Origin: Actinomycetota bacterium
Lineage (GTDB): Bacteria > Actinomycetota > Coriobacteriia > Anaerosomatales > D1FN1-002
NCBI GenBank assembly: GCA_005774595.1
Contig: VAUM01000058.1
Coordinates: forward strand, 1-8,654
Direction of reading: 5' to 3'
DNA length: 8,654 nucleotides
The notes below the pieces were generated by a model. That model searched no databases, was not told the origin of the DNA, and saw only the letters and a list, made by a program, of their open reading frames with translations. Both the position numbers and the translations under genes were made by a program. The first letter of the stretch is position 1. Each line of letters begins with the position of its first letter. Below, piece after piece: positions 1-7,498 of the stretch.

Positions 1-2634
1 GTCATGGGGGGCGACGCCGCCGTTCCGGACCTCGTCGGCGCGGGGTTCCTGCCGGCGCGGGACGGCGCGGTCGGCGGCGTCGAACTCGCACCCGGGGAGT
101 CGGGCGCGTACTCGGGGGCCTACCTCCCGCTCACATCGTTCCGGGGCCTCGGCTGGCGCGTTGCGGCGGTCGAGCCGGAGAGCGCCACGGTGCGTGACAC
201 GTGGGTCGCGCTCGTGCCGGGCGCCGTCGCCATGCTCGTGGTCGGCGTCGTGCTCGCGGCGCTCACGTTCGCCGCCGCGCGCCGTCTGGTCCGTCCGCTG
301 CGCGAGCTGGAAGCGCGGTCCCGCAAGGCGGTCGATGGCGCGTTCGTCCGCGCGCTGCCGGTGGCGCGCGACGACGAGGTCGGCCGCTTCACGGCCGCGT
401 TCAACGCGCTGATCCTGCGGCTCAACGCGCTGCACGACGTGTCCGACCTCATGGCGGGCGCCTCGCGTACCGAGCAGGTGCTCGACGCGACCCTCTCGGC
501 GCTGCGTCACATCGCCCCGTCCGCGTGTGCCGCGGTGTACCTGCACGACACGGCGCGGCACCGCCTCGTGCTCGCCCGCAGTTCGGACCACTCGCTCGAG
601 GAGGGCGCAGCGCTTCCCGACGACGCGCGCGCATGGCTCACGGACGGCGCCTCGGGACAGGGGCCGTCGTGCCCCACGCGCCCCGCGCGCGAGAGCAAGG
701 TGCCGGGCCTCGGCCGGCTCGTCGCGGGCGGGCCCGGAGGTGGCGTGGTGATCCCGCTCGCGTACGGGCCCGAGCACCTCGGCGCGGTCGTGCTGCAGCA
801 GGACATTCGGGAGTTGACCGAGGCCGAGATCGAGATGGTGCGTACGTTCGCCGGTCAGGTGGCCGTCGCGCTGCGCACCGCTCGTCTCTTCGAGCTCGAG
901 CAGGCGTCCCGTCGCGAGGCCGAGGTCCTGCGCGCGGTGGCGGAACGGCTGGCGAGTCCCGGGGACCTTGCCGAGGCGCTCGACGCGGTGGCTGCGATCT
1001 CCGGCGCGCTGCTCGGGTCGTTCCGCAACGGTGTCTGCGTCCGCGACCCGGAATCGTTCGGTCTGCGGGAACGGGGCTTCTCGCCCGGCTGGATCGGGGT
1101 GTGGGACGCGGTCGCCGAGTCCGGCGCGGGCGAGGCGGACGCGCCGCTGCTCGTCGCCGACGTGGCGGAGGTCCCGTCCGCTGCCGCCATGGCCGAGGGG
1201 TCGGGCATCGCCGCGGTCATCCTCGTTCCGCTCCTGCGTGATTCCGCGGTCACCGGCCTGCTCGTGTACGAGTTCGCGTCGCTCCCTGACGAGGAGGCGA
1301 CCGGCAGCGCGGCGCTCGCGGGCGCGGTCGGCCAGCAGGTCTCGCTCGCACTGGAGAACGCGTTCCAGTTCGAGCAGGCGCACCGGCGCGCCGGGAGCCT
1401 CGAGACGGTCTTCCGCATCACCCAGACGGTCTCGAGCTCGCTGCAGACCAAGGTCGTGCTGAACCGCGTGCTCGACGTGGTCCAGAAGATCTTCGAGGCC
1501 GACGCCGTCTCGCTCATGACGTATGACGCCGCGAAGAAGGTGCTCGCCACGGCGATGGCGAGGGGGCTCGTCAGCCAGGACATGCTCTATCTGGAGGTCC
1601 GGCGCGGGGAGGACGTCCCGGGGCGGGCGTTCGAGACGCAGCAGCCTGTCCGGCTCGGGGCGATGGACGCGTTCTCGTCCGACCTGCTCGTGTGTGCCGC
1701 CGCCTCGCACGGGCTGTCCTCGCTCATGTGCGCGCCGTTGCTCGCGCGCGGGCGCAGCATCGGCGTCATCACGGTCTTCTCGAAGGTGCCCGACGCCTAC
1801 GACCGGGAGTCGATGGAGCTGCTGCTCACCTTCGGCTCGCAGGCGGCGCTCGCGATCGACGCGGCGCAGATGTACGGCCGCGAGCATTCGGTGGCGTCCG
1901 CGCTGCAGACGAGCCTGCTGCCCGGCCGTCTGCCCGAGGTGCCCGGCCTCGAGCTTGCGAGCGAGTACCGCGCCGCGTCGACAGAGGCTGAGATCGGCGG
2001 CGACTACTACGACGTGTTCCTCGCGCCGGACGGGCGGGTCGTGCTCGCCATGGGCGACGTGTGCGGGAAGGGCATCGCGGCCGCGGCGAAGACGTCGATG
2101 ATCAAGTACGGCGTGCGCAGCCTGATCGCGACCGGCATGTCGCCCGGCGCGACGCTGGCGACGCTCAACGGCATGTTCAGGGACGGCGGTTCCTCGACCG
2201 ACATCGTCACGGTGTGGCTCGGGCTCATCGACGTCGCCGACGGCCGGCTGGTGTACGCGAACGGCGGCCATCCGTCCGCGCTCGTGCGCACCGTCGAGCC
2301 GTCGGGCTTCGAGCGCCTCTCGCCGACCGGCCCGCTGCTCGGAGCCGTGCCGGGCGCCGCGTACGAGGACTGCACGGTGACCGTTCCCGAGGGCGGCTCG
2401 CTGCTGCTCTACACCGATGGTGTCACCGAGGCGCGCAACGGGAATCGTTTCTTCGGCGAGGGCAGGCTCCGCCGCGCGATGAAGGTGGGGCACGGCTCCG
2501 CCGAGGTCGTTCGGGCGCTGATGCAGTCGCTCGAGCGCTTCGCGCCCGACGGGTTGCGCGACGACGTGGCGGTGCTGGCTGCGAGGCGTGTGCGAGAGGG
2601 CGAGGCCCCTGCGGCGGCCGGGCCGGACGTGTGA
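1..2634 (+). CDS. Membrane-bound PP2C (SpoIIE/RsbU-type) serine phosphatase with HAMP and three GAF domains, 5' partial
   Basis: The reading frame is open at base 1, and the first ATG (position 4) falls inside a domain, so the true start lies upstream; residues here are numbered from that ATG. Residues 1-67 look like the end of an extracytoplasmic Cache-type sensor. A membrane segment spans about 68-91, a HAMP linker about 90-142 (P98, DEVG at 124-127), and three GAF-like domains about 150-296, 307-458 and 465-622. The C-terminal SpoIIE phosphatase domain (about 630-870) keeps the metal-binding acidic residues: D667 in IGGDYYD, D685 in MGDVCGKG, D805 in YTDGVTEA and D853/D854. The family removes phosphate from serine of STAS anti-sigma antagonists. 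The next gene encodes such a STAS domain after a 10-base gap, which makes it the obvious substrate. The GAF domains could bind small ligands, but which ones cannot be read from the sequence. The first two GAF domains are only weakly recognisable. Confidence 0.93.
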   Translation, partial: VMGGDAAVPDLVGAGFLPARDGAVGGVELAPGESGAYSGAYLPLTSFRGLGWRVAAVEPESATVRDTWVALVPGAVAMLVVGVVLAALTFAAARRLVRPLRELEARSRKAVDGAFVRALPVARDDEVGRFTAAFNALILRLNALHDVSDLMAGASRTEQVLDATLSALRHIAPSACAAVYLHDTARHRLVLARSSDHSLEEGAALPDDARAWLTDGASGQGPSCPTRPARESKVPGLGRLVAGGPGGGVVIPLAYGPEHLGAVVLQQDIRELTEAEIEMVRTFAGQVAVALRTARLFELEQASRREAEVLRAVAERLASPGDLAEALDAVAAISGALLGSFRNGVCVRDPESFGLRERGFSPGWIGVWDAVAESGAGEADAPLLVADVAEVPSAAAMAEGSGIAAVILVPLLRDSAVTGLLVYEFASLPDEEATGSAALAGAVGQQVSLALENAFQFEQAHRRAGSLETVFRITQTVSSSLQTKVVLNRVLDVVQKIFEADAVSLMTYDAAKKVLATAMARGLVSQDMLYLEVRRGEDVPGRAFETQQPVRLGAMDAFSSDLLVCAAASHGLSSLMCAPLLARGRSIGVITVFSKVPDAYDRESMELLLTFGSQAALAIDAAQMYGREHSVASALQTSLLPGRLPEVPGLELASEYRAASTEAEIGGDYYDVFLAPDGRVVLAMGDVCGKGIAAAAKTSMIKYGVRSLIATGMSPGATLATLNGMFRDGGSSTDIVTVWLGLIDVADGRLVYANGGHPSALVRTVEPSGFERLSPTGPLLGAVPGAAYEDCTVTVPEGGSLLLYTDGVTEARNGNRFFGEGRLRRAMKVGHGSAEVVRALMQSLERFAPDGLRDDVAVLAARRVREGEAPAAAGPDV

Positions 2635-2644
2635 TGGGAGAGCG

Positions 2645-3433
2645 GTGAGCTTCAGCATCCGGAGAGAGGCGAGGGCGCCGGTGTGCGTGGCCGACCTGCA
2701 CGGCGAGATGGACCTCGCCGTGGTCGATGGGCTGCGCCCGCAGATCGAGGCGATGCTCGAGTCGGGCTGCGTCAACTTCGTGCTGGACCTGTCGGACGTC
2801 TCGTACGCGGACAGCTCGGCGCTCGGGCTGGTCGTGTGGCTCAACGACCGCGTCGCGCCCGAGGGGGGCCGCATCGTGGTCGCCGGGGCGACGCGCGGCG
2901 TCTCGCGCATCCTCGAGCTGTCCGGCCTGCTCACCGTCGCCCCGACCATCTGCGACGCGGAGTCGGCCGACGCCGCGCTGACGTCGTTCGCGCCGGACGG
3001 CGTCGGCCTGGAGCCGCTGTGGACCGAGTGCGTGGAGGCGCCCGCCGCAGTGTCGGAACTCGCGGGGCTGCGGGCCCGTGTCGGCGAGATCATGGACCCG
3101 CTCGGCCTGTCAGAGCAGGCGGAGTTCGACATGAAGGTCGCGATCGGCGAGGCGCTCGCCAACGCGGTGCGTCACGGCTCGCCGCGCGGCGAGGCCGACT
3201 CGGTGCGGGTCGCGGTGACGGCGTTCGCCGACCGCGTGGAGGTCGTCGTCGACGACTCGGGCGGCGGGTTCGACGGGTGCCCCACGGGCGCCGGCGACCT
3301 GTACGCGCCGTGCGGGCGGGGCGTGCCGTTCATGCGCGCGCTCGCCGACCGCGTCGAGTTCGAGCGCAGCGACGGCGGCGGCGCCCGGGTGCGCCTCGTG
3401 AAGCACATCCGTGCGGGCGGTCCGGAGCTGTGA
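2645..3433 (+). CDS. Fused STAS anti-sigma antagonist and HATPase serine kinase/anti-sigma protein
   Basis: This 262-residue protein carries both halves of a partner switch. Residues about 10-110 form a STAS domain; its DSSALG motif (D56, S57, S58) matches the site phosphorylated in SpoIIAA/RsbV. Residues about 125-257 form a GHKL ATPase of the RsbW/SpoIIAB type, with N-box residues E169, N173 and H177, a G1 box at 203-210 (DDSGGGFD) and a G2-like GRGVPFM at 224-230. Both active sites look intact. The GTG at 2645 is chosen because GGGAG (2636-2640) lies just upstream and because it begins the STAS domain directly; the frame is open further back into the phosphatase gene, but that part has no domain character. 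The spacing of about 4 bases is short. The two domains are usually separate proteins (rsbV, rsbW). In-cis phosphorylation of the STAS serine, reversed by the upstream phosphatase, is the likely mechanism. The bound target is unknown. Confidence 0.92.
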   Translation: MSFSIRREARAPVCVADLHGEMDLAVVDGLRPQIEAMLESGCVNFVLDLSDVSYADSSALGLVVWLNDRVAPEGGRIVVAGATRGVSRILELSGLLTVAPTICDAESADAALTSFAPDGVGLEPLWTECVEAPAAVSELAGLRARVGEIMDPLGLSEQAEFDMKVAIGEALANAVRHGSPRGEADSVRVAVTAFADRVEVVVDDSGGGFDGCPTGAGDLYAPCGRGVPFMRALADRVEFERSDGGGARVRLVKHIRAGGPEL

Positions 3434-4506
3434 CGGCCGCGGAGGTCGGACCGATCGATCCGCACCCGCAGTGCGTGGTGGTGGCCTCGCCGGGGAACGC
3501 GCCCCGCGAGGACGCGGCGGCGCGACTCGCCGAGGCGTACCTGGCCCAGCACGCCGGCGTTCCGGTCGCGCGGACATCACTGCTCCTGGCTGCTGTGCCG
3601 CAGGCCGCGGCGATGCGGCTGACCGGGGTGACACCCGGCGGCGCCCGGGCGGCGGTGGCGGGCGACTTCGCGGCGCTGGCCGGCCGGCTGAAGGACGACC
3701 CGCTGGTCGCCACGCTGGCCGCCGGTGGCATCGAGCGCGCCGCGGACGAACTCGCCGGCGCCGGGACGAGTGCGGTCCTGGCGTGCGGAGACCTTGCCGC
3801 CGGCATCGCGGCCGAGGCGTCCGCGGGCCGCTGGCTGACCGCGGCGCTCCTGCCGCACTTCGACCCGGTCACGTGCTGGCTGCACCCCGGTGTGGCGCTG
3901 TGGTTCGTCCCGTGCGCCGAGGCGCGCGACGAGCTCGTCGTGCGCGGCGTGCCCTTCGACCGTGTGGCCGTGACGGGCGTGCCGTCGGCCGCGCCCGCGC
4001 CGCCGGCCCGCGAGCGCTTCGCGGTGGGCGTGCTCCCCGAGCGCGTGACGCCCGGCGGGCGGGCGCTCGTGCGCGGGCTCGCGTCGCTCGGCGTGCCGGT
4101 GTTGATAGCCACCGGGGACGACGCGCGCCTCGCGTCGGACCTCGGGGCGGCGGCGACCGGGGCGGTGCGGGCGGTGCCCGGGCCCGACGCGCAGGCCGAG
4201 GTGCTCGCATCGGCGTCGGTCGCGGTGTGCTCTGCGGATTCGCCACACGTGTTCGCCGCCCTGGCGGCGGGCGTGCCGCTGGTGGTACACGAGGCGCCCG
4301 ACGAGCGGGCCCTCCGTGACGGCGACTTCCTCGTCGACGTGGGCGCCGCGCTGCCAGCGCGCGACGAGGACGATGCGGTCGCCCGCGTGCGCTTCCTCGC
4401 CACGCACCCCGACCGCCTCAGCGAGATGGCGGAGGACTCGCGCGCACTCGGGCGGCCGGACGCGACGAAGGCGCTGTGTGAGCGCTTCCTGGCTGGGATA
4501 CGATAG
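3430..4506 (+). CDS. Divergent MGDG synthase/MurG-like glycosyltransferase (GT28-type), possibly inactive
   Basis: The 358-residue protein starts at a GTG whose last three bases overlap the preceding TGA (a GTGA junction), which suggests translational coupling to the regulator gene. The strongest family signal is residues 143-176 (HFDPVTCWLHPGV, then a helix leading to VTGVP near 183). This resembles the middle of processive diacylglycerol glucosyltransferases and MGDG synthases, where a similar stretch reads as a histidine-rich DFxxHPLWxHPGV. The C-terminal half has a GT-B Rossmann fold look and ends in a region typical of the family (HPDRLSEMAEDSRALGRP). Two hallmark motifs are eroded. The N-terminal glycine-rich GAGH-type loop is replaced by SPGNAPRED (20-28). 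The sugar-nucleotide site, normally KPGGLT followed by an acidic residue, is CSADSPHVF (267-275). The enzyme may therefore use an unusual donor or be a non-catalytic relative. No membrane segments are seen. Activity on lipids is not demonstrated. Confidence 0.68.
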   Translation: MTAAEVGPIDPHPQCVVVASPGNAPREDAAARLAEAYLAQHAGVPVARTSLLLAAVPQAAAMRLTGVTPGGARAAVAGDFAALAGRLKDDPLVATLAAGGIERAADELAGAGTSAVLACGDLAAGIAAEASAGRWLTAALLPHFDPVTCWLHPGVALWFVPCAEARDELVVRGVPFDRVAVTGVPSAAPAPPARERFAVGVLPERVTPGGRALVRGLASLGVPVLIATGDDARLASDLGAAATGAVRAVPGPDAQAEVLASASVAVCSADSPHVFAALAAGVPLVVHEAPDERALRDGDFLVDVGAALPARDEDDAVARVRFLATHPDRLSEMAEDSRALGRPDATKALCERFLAGIR

Positions 4507-4517
4507 GGGCCGAGACC

Positions 4518-4524
4518 GAGGAGG
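4518..4524 (+). promoter_or_regulatory. Strong Shine-Dalgarno for the nitroreductase gene
   Basis: GAGGAGG lies 9 bases upstream of the ATG at 4534 and fixes that start. It sits in the 27-base gap after the glycosyltransferase-like gene, the largest gap inside the gene cluster. This gene is therefore probably translated independently of its upstream neighbour. Confidence 0.75.
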
Positions 4525-4533
4525 TCGAGAAGC

Positions 4534-5100
4534 ATGGAGCTTGACGAGGTCCTCTCTGCCCGGCACTCGTGCCGGGAGTTCACCACCGAGCCGGTGCCGC
4601 GCGAGGCGGTCGACCGGCTCGTTGCCGCGGCCGCCGCGGCGCCTTCGTCCATGAACGCCCAGCCGACCAGGCTGCACTTCGTCTCCGGCGAGCGCCGTCA
4701 GCTGCTCGGCGAGGTCATGGCGCTGACCACGCGGCACCTCGAGGAGTACGTCGGCATCCTGCCCGACGAACGCATCCGCGACGCATCGCGGTTCTTCTCC
4801 ACGCTGGGCGACGCCCCGGTCGTGCTCGTGCTGTCGCAGCCGAAGTCCTCCGAGGAGATCGACCGACTCAACATGCTGCTGGCCACCGGCTGCGTGCTGG
4901 ACAACGTGCTCCTCAAGGCTGCCGACCTCGGCCTGGCCTCGTGCTGCATCACCTTCGGCTTCTGGGTCCGCGACCAGCTGGCCGAGGTGGTTCTCCTGCC
5001 GCCGGAGCGGGAGGTCGTCGCGCTCGTCGTCCTCGGCTATCCGGAAGGCGCCTCCGTGGCGCCGCCGCACCGGACCGACATCGCGGAGTTCCTCGAGTAG
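4534..5100 (+). CDS. Nitroreductase-family FMN-dependent oxidoreductase
   Basis: This 188-residue protein has the length and motif order of compact single-domain nitroreductases. The N-terminal RHSCREF (10-16) matches the arginine-serine-arginine FMN-phosphate binding motif. SSMNAQPTRLHFV (from 38) matches the flavin-contacting S-x-N-x-QP segment. The C-terminal GLASCCI followed by a VVALVVLGYPEG strand is also characteristic. Members bind FMN, usually as homodimers in the cytoplasm, and transfer electrons from NAD(P)H to nitro, quinone, flavin or other acceptors; some have specialised biosynthetic roles. The substrate cannot be inferred here. It sits between a glycosyltransferase-like gene and a HAD hydrolase gene. 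The cysteine pair where relatives often have Cys-Trp is a small oddity of unknown meaning. Confidence 0.9.
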   Translation: MELDEVLSARHSCREFTTEPVPREAVDRLVAAAAAAPSSMNAQPTRLHFVSGERRQLLGEVMALTTRHLEEYVGILPDERIRDASRFFSTLGDAPVVLVLSQPKSSEEIDRLNMLLATGCVLDNVLLKAADLGLASCCITFGFWVRDQLAEVVLLPPEREVVALVVLGYPEGASVAPPHRTDIAEFLE

Positions 5101-5104
5101 CGCC

Positions 5105-5803
5105 GTGCTCGAGGCAGTCTTCTTCGACGTCGGGAACACACTCATCCACCCGTACCCGAGCGTCAGCCACGTGTGCCGCGAGATACTCGCGTCCGCCGGC
5201 CACCACCACGGGCTCGAGGCCATCGACGACCTGATGCCGCTCGTCGACGCCTACTACGAGGACCGCTACCGCTCCGACGACACGTTCTGGACGAGCGAGG
5301 AGGAGACGAGCGGCGTGTGGGTCGGCATGTACGCGCTGCTCTGCCGCCGGCTCGGCGTCGGCGAGGAGGAGGCGGTCGTGCTCGCGCGGCGCGTCTACGA
5401 TGAGTTCGGCGACCCCGCGCGCTGGCGGCCGTACCCCGACGTGCTGCCGGCGCTCACGCGCCTGCGCGACCGCGGGCTGTGTCTCGGCGCGATCTCGAAC
5501 TGGGACAGCCGGCTCGAAGGCGTGCTCGGAGGCACGGGCGTGGGCGACCTGCTCGACACCGTCGTGTCCTCGGCCGACGTCGCGCTCCACAAGCCCGACC
5601 CGCGCATATTCGAGCTCGCGTGCGAGCGGCTCGGCGTGGCGCCCGCAGCCGCGGCGCACGTCGGCGACCACGAGTACGCGGACCTGCTCGGTGCGCGGTC
5701 GGTCGGGATGCTCGCGGTGCTCGTCGACCGTCACGGCGCCGGCGCGCCCGACGCGATCGCGGACTTCGAGGCGCTCGAGGACGCGCTGGGACTGGAGGGG
5801 TAG
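5105..5803 (+). CDS. HAD-superfamily hydrolase (HAD-IA type)
   Basis: The 232-residue protein starts at a GTG four bases after the nitroreductase stop, with no strong ribosome binding site, so translational coupling is likely. All HAD motifs are in order: motif I FFDVGNTL with the nucleophile D8, motif II S131 in AISNWD, motif III K163 in LHKPDP, and motif IV GDHEYAD with D188 and D193. The helical cap inserted between motifs I and II (about residues 16-110) is subfamily I type. The residue two after the nucleophile is glycine (G10) rather than the usual acid/base aspartate; some active HAD phosphatases such as YihX also have DxGN, so this does not rule out activity. The likely reaction is cleavage of a small phosphorylated metabolite in the cytoplasm. 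The substrate is unknown; a dehalogenase-like activity is an alternative. Confidence 0.9.
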   Translation: MLEAVFFDVGNTLIHPYPSVSHVCREILASAGHHHGLEAIDDLMPLVDAYYEDRYRSDDTFWTSEEETSGVWVGMYALLCRRLGVGEEEAVVLARRVYDEFGDPARWRPYPDVLPALTRLRDRGLCLGAISNWDSRLEGVLGGTGVGDLLDTVVSSADVALHKPDPRIFELACERLGVAPAAAAHVGDHEYADLLGARSVGMLAVLVDRHGAGAPDAIADFEALEDALGLEG

Positions 5804-5806
5804 GGG

Positions 5807-7498
5807 ATGAACGGGCGGATGCCGCCCTGGGCACGGTGGACGCTGCTCGTCGCCGGGCTCGCGACGTGCGTCGCGCTCGGCTACGGAGCGTACTCGCTCG
5901 CCGGCTACTCGTGGGACCAGGTCGCGACGTACGAGAGCCCGTTCATCGGCATGCTGCCCGACGCCCCGGCCTCGGCGCTCGCATCGCCCGCACCCGCGCC
6001 CCGGCTCGTGCTCGTCATCGTGGACGGACTGCGCGAGGACGCGGCCCGCACCATGGGCACGCTGAACACGCTGCAAGGGTTCGGCTCGGACTTCTCGCTG
6101 GTCACGCCGCAGCCGTCGCTGTCGTACCCGGACTGGACGGCGATCCTGTCGGGCGCGCCGCACGACATCACCGCTGTGACCACGAACTGGTACGAGCGCC
6201 CGGTCGAGGTCCCGACGCTCATCGGCGACGCGGCGAGGGCCGGCAAGCGCACGGTGATCGTCGGGCCGTCCGACCTCGCGACGCTGTACCCGACGGAGCT
6301 CGCGACCGCGTCGCGGTTCCGCGACTGGCACGAGGGCGAGTACCTGACCGGGCAGATGGTCGACGACACGCTGCGCCTCGCCGAGGAGGCGGACCCGGAG
6401 TTCGTGCTCCTGCTCGTGCCGGACGTCGACGAGGCGGGACACGACTTCGGCGGTGACTCGCAGGGGTACGCCGAGGTTGTCGCGAAGGTCGACGCGGACC
6501 TGTCGCGCCTGGTCGCGGGGCTGTCCGACGAGCACACCGCGTTCGTGGTGGTCGCGGACCACGGACACATCGACGCCGGCGGGCACGGCGGCTGGGAGCC
6601 CGAGGCCGTCACCGTGCGTGCGGTGTTCGCGGGCTCGGGCGTGGCGTTCGGCTCGGGGAACGCGCGCCTGATCGACGTCGCACCGACGACGGCCGCGCTC
6701 ATGGGCATGGGCCCGCCCGCGTACGCGAAGGGCACCGTCATCCCCGGGATCGTGGCGAGCATGCCGCCGGCGGTCACCGACGCCGGTGCCCGGCAGCGCG
6801 CGGCGTTCACGCGCGCGTATGCCGACGTGCTCGGCTACAGCGCGCTCGGCGTCCCGCGCGGGAGCGAGGAGGACGCCATCGCCTCGGCCGACGCGGCGTA
6901 TCAGCGCGACGGACGCGTGGACCGCGCGTGGCTCGCGCTCGCGGGCTCCGTCGCGTGCGTCGTCGCGCTGGCGATCATCGGCATCGCGAGCCGGCGGGCG
7001 CTGGCGGCCGCACTGGCGGGTGTCGCCGCGTACGCTGCGGTCTACAACGGGCTGTTCTTCCTCGTGCACGGACACCTCTGGTCGCTGTCGGCCTTCAATG
7101 AGGAGGACATGGTCGACGCGTGGATGAACCTGCGCCTGGCCGAGGCGGCGATCGCGCTGCTCGTCGGGGCAGCCGTGGCGGCGCTGGTCTACCCGCTGCT
7201 ACGGCGCGAGCCGCCCGGTCCGCGCGGGCGGTACCTGTCGCACTGGCTCGCGCTCGGACCAGCCACCGCGATCGCCGTGCTGGCGTTCCTCGGCCTGCAG
7301 GTCGCGTGGTACTGCTGGGCGTGGGGGCCGCAGGTCACGGCATTGCTGCCGGACCTGAAGTGGGCGTTCAAGTACGACCTCGACCTGCTGCAGTCCACAG
7401 CGGTCGGGTTCGCGGCGCTGCTGACGCCGCTGGTGACGTACCTCGTGGGGAGGTTCCATCCGAAGGTGCGCGTGCGAAGAGACGGGGGCGGGGAGTGA
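5807..7498 (+). CDS. Membrane-anchored alkaline-phosphatase-superfamily phosphodiesterase/phosphotransferase
   Basis: This is a 563-residue membrane protein. One N-terminal membrane segment (about 12-31) is followed by an extracytoplasmic catalytic domain (about 60-320) and five C-terminal membrane segments (about 374-395, 400-424, 442-466, 478-507, 530-550). Both termini are positively charged, consistent with cytoplasmic ends and six crossings. The catalytic domain resembles type I phosphodiesterases and nucleotide pyrophosphatases. Candidate metal ligands are D73 (IVDGLRED), D208 and H212 (PDVDEAGHD), D251 and H252 (VADHGH) and H260 (GGHGG). The probable nucleophile is S106 in SLSYPDW, where relatives often have threonine. 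The set is complete, so an active two-metal enzyme is expected. The substrate may be a phosphodiester or phospholipid/polyprenyl-linked group at the outer face, as in ethanolamine-phosphate transferases, but this is inference. GGAGG at 5794-5798 supports the ATG start, three bases after the previous stop. Confidence 0.88.
   Translation: MNGRMPPWARWTLLVAGLATCVALGYGAYSLAGYSWDQVATYESPFIGMLPDAPASALASPAPAPRLVLVIVDGLREDAARTMGTLNTLQGFGSDFSLVTPQPSLSYPDWTAILSGAPHDITAVTTNWYERPVEVPTLIGDAARAGKRTVIVGPSDLATLYPTELATASRFRDWHEGEYLTGQMVDDTLRLAEEADPEFVLLLVPDVDEAGHDFGGDSQGYAEVVAKVDADLSRLVAGLSDEHTAFVVVADHGHIDAGGHGGWEPEAVTVRAVFAGSGVAFGSGNARLIDVAPTTAALMGMGPPAYAKGTVIPGIVASMPPAVTDAGARQRAAFTRAYADVLGYSALGVPRGSEEDAIASADAAYQRDGRVDRAWLALAGSVACVVALAIIGIASRRALAAALAGVAAYAAVYNGLFFLVHGHLWSLSAFNEEDMVDAWMNLRLAEAAIALLVGAAVAALVYPLLRREPPGPRGRYLSHWLALGPATAIAVLAFLGLQVAWYCWAWGPQVTALLPDLKWAFKYDLDLLQSTAVGFAALLTPLVTYLVGRFHPKVRVRRDGGGE

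Noticed and set aside
4..6. ATG at position 4 as the true phosphatase start
   Set aside because: The frame is open before it, no ribosome binding site is visible, and it falls within the sensor domain without the first membrane segment expected for this architecture.
2683..3429. Upstream extension of the glycosyltransferase-like gene in its open frame
   Set aside because: The extension overlaps the whole STAS-HATPase gene out of frame and is Arg/Gly-rich. The GTG at 3430 gives a clean start with a GTGA overlap.
3577..5223. A 548-codon open frame on the minus strand
   Set aside because: Same reason: Arg/Gly/His-rich shadow opposite the glycosyltransferase-like and nitroreductase genes, with no recognisable motif.
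4949..7075. A 708-codon open frame on the minus strand
   Set aside because: It lies opposite three well-supported genes. Its translation is dominated by Arg, Val, Asp, His and Glu without any domain, the usual shadow of GC-rich genes.
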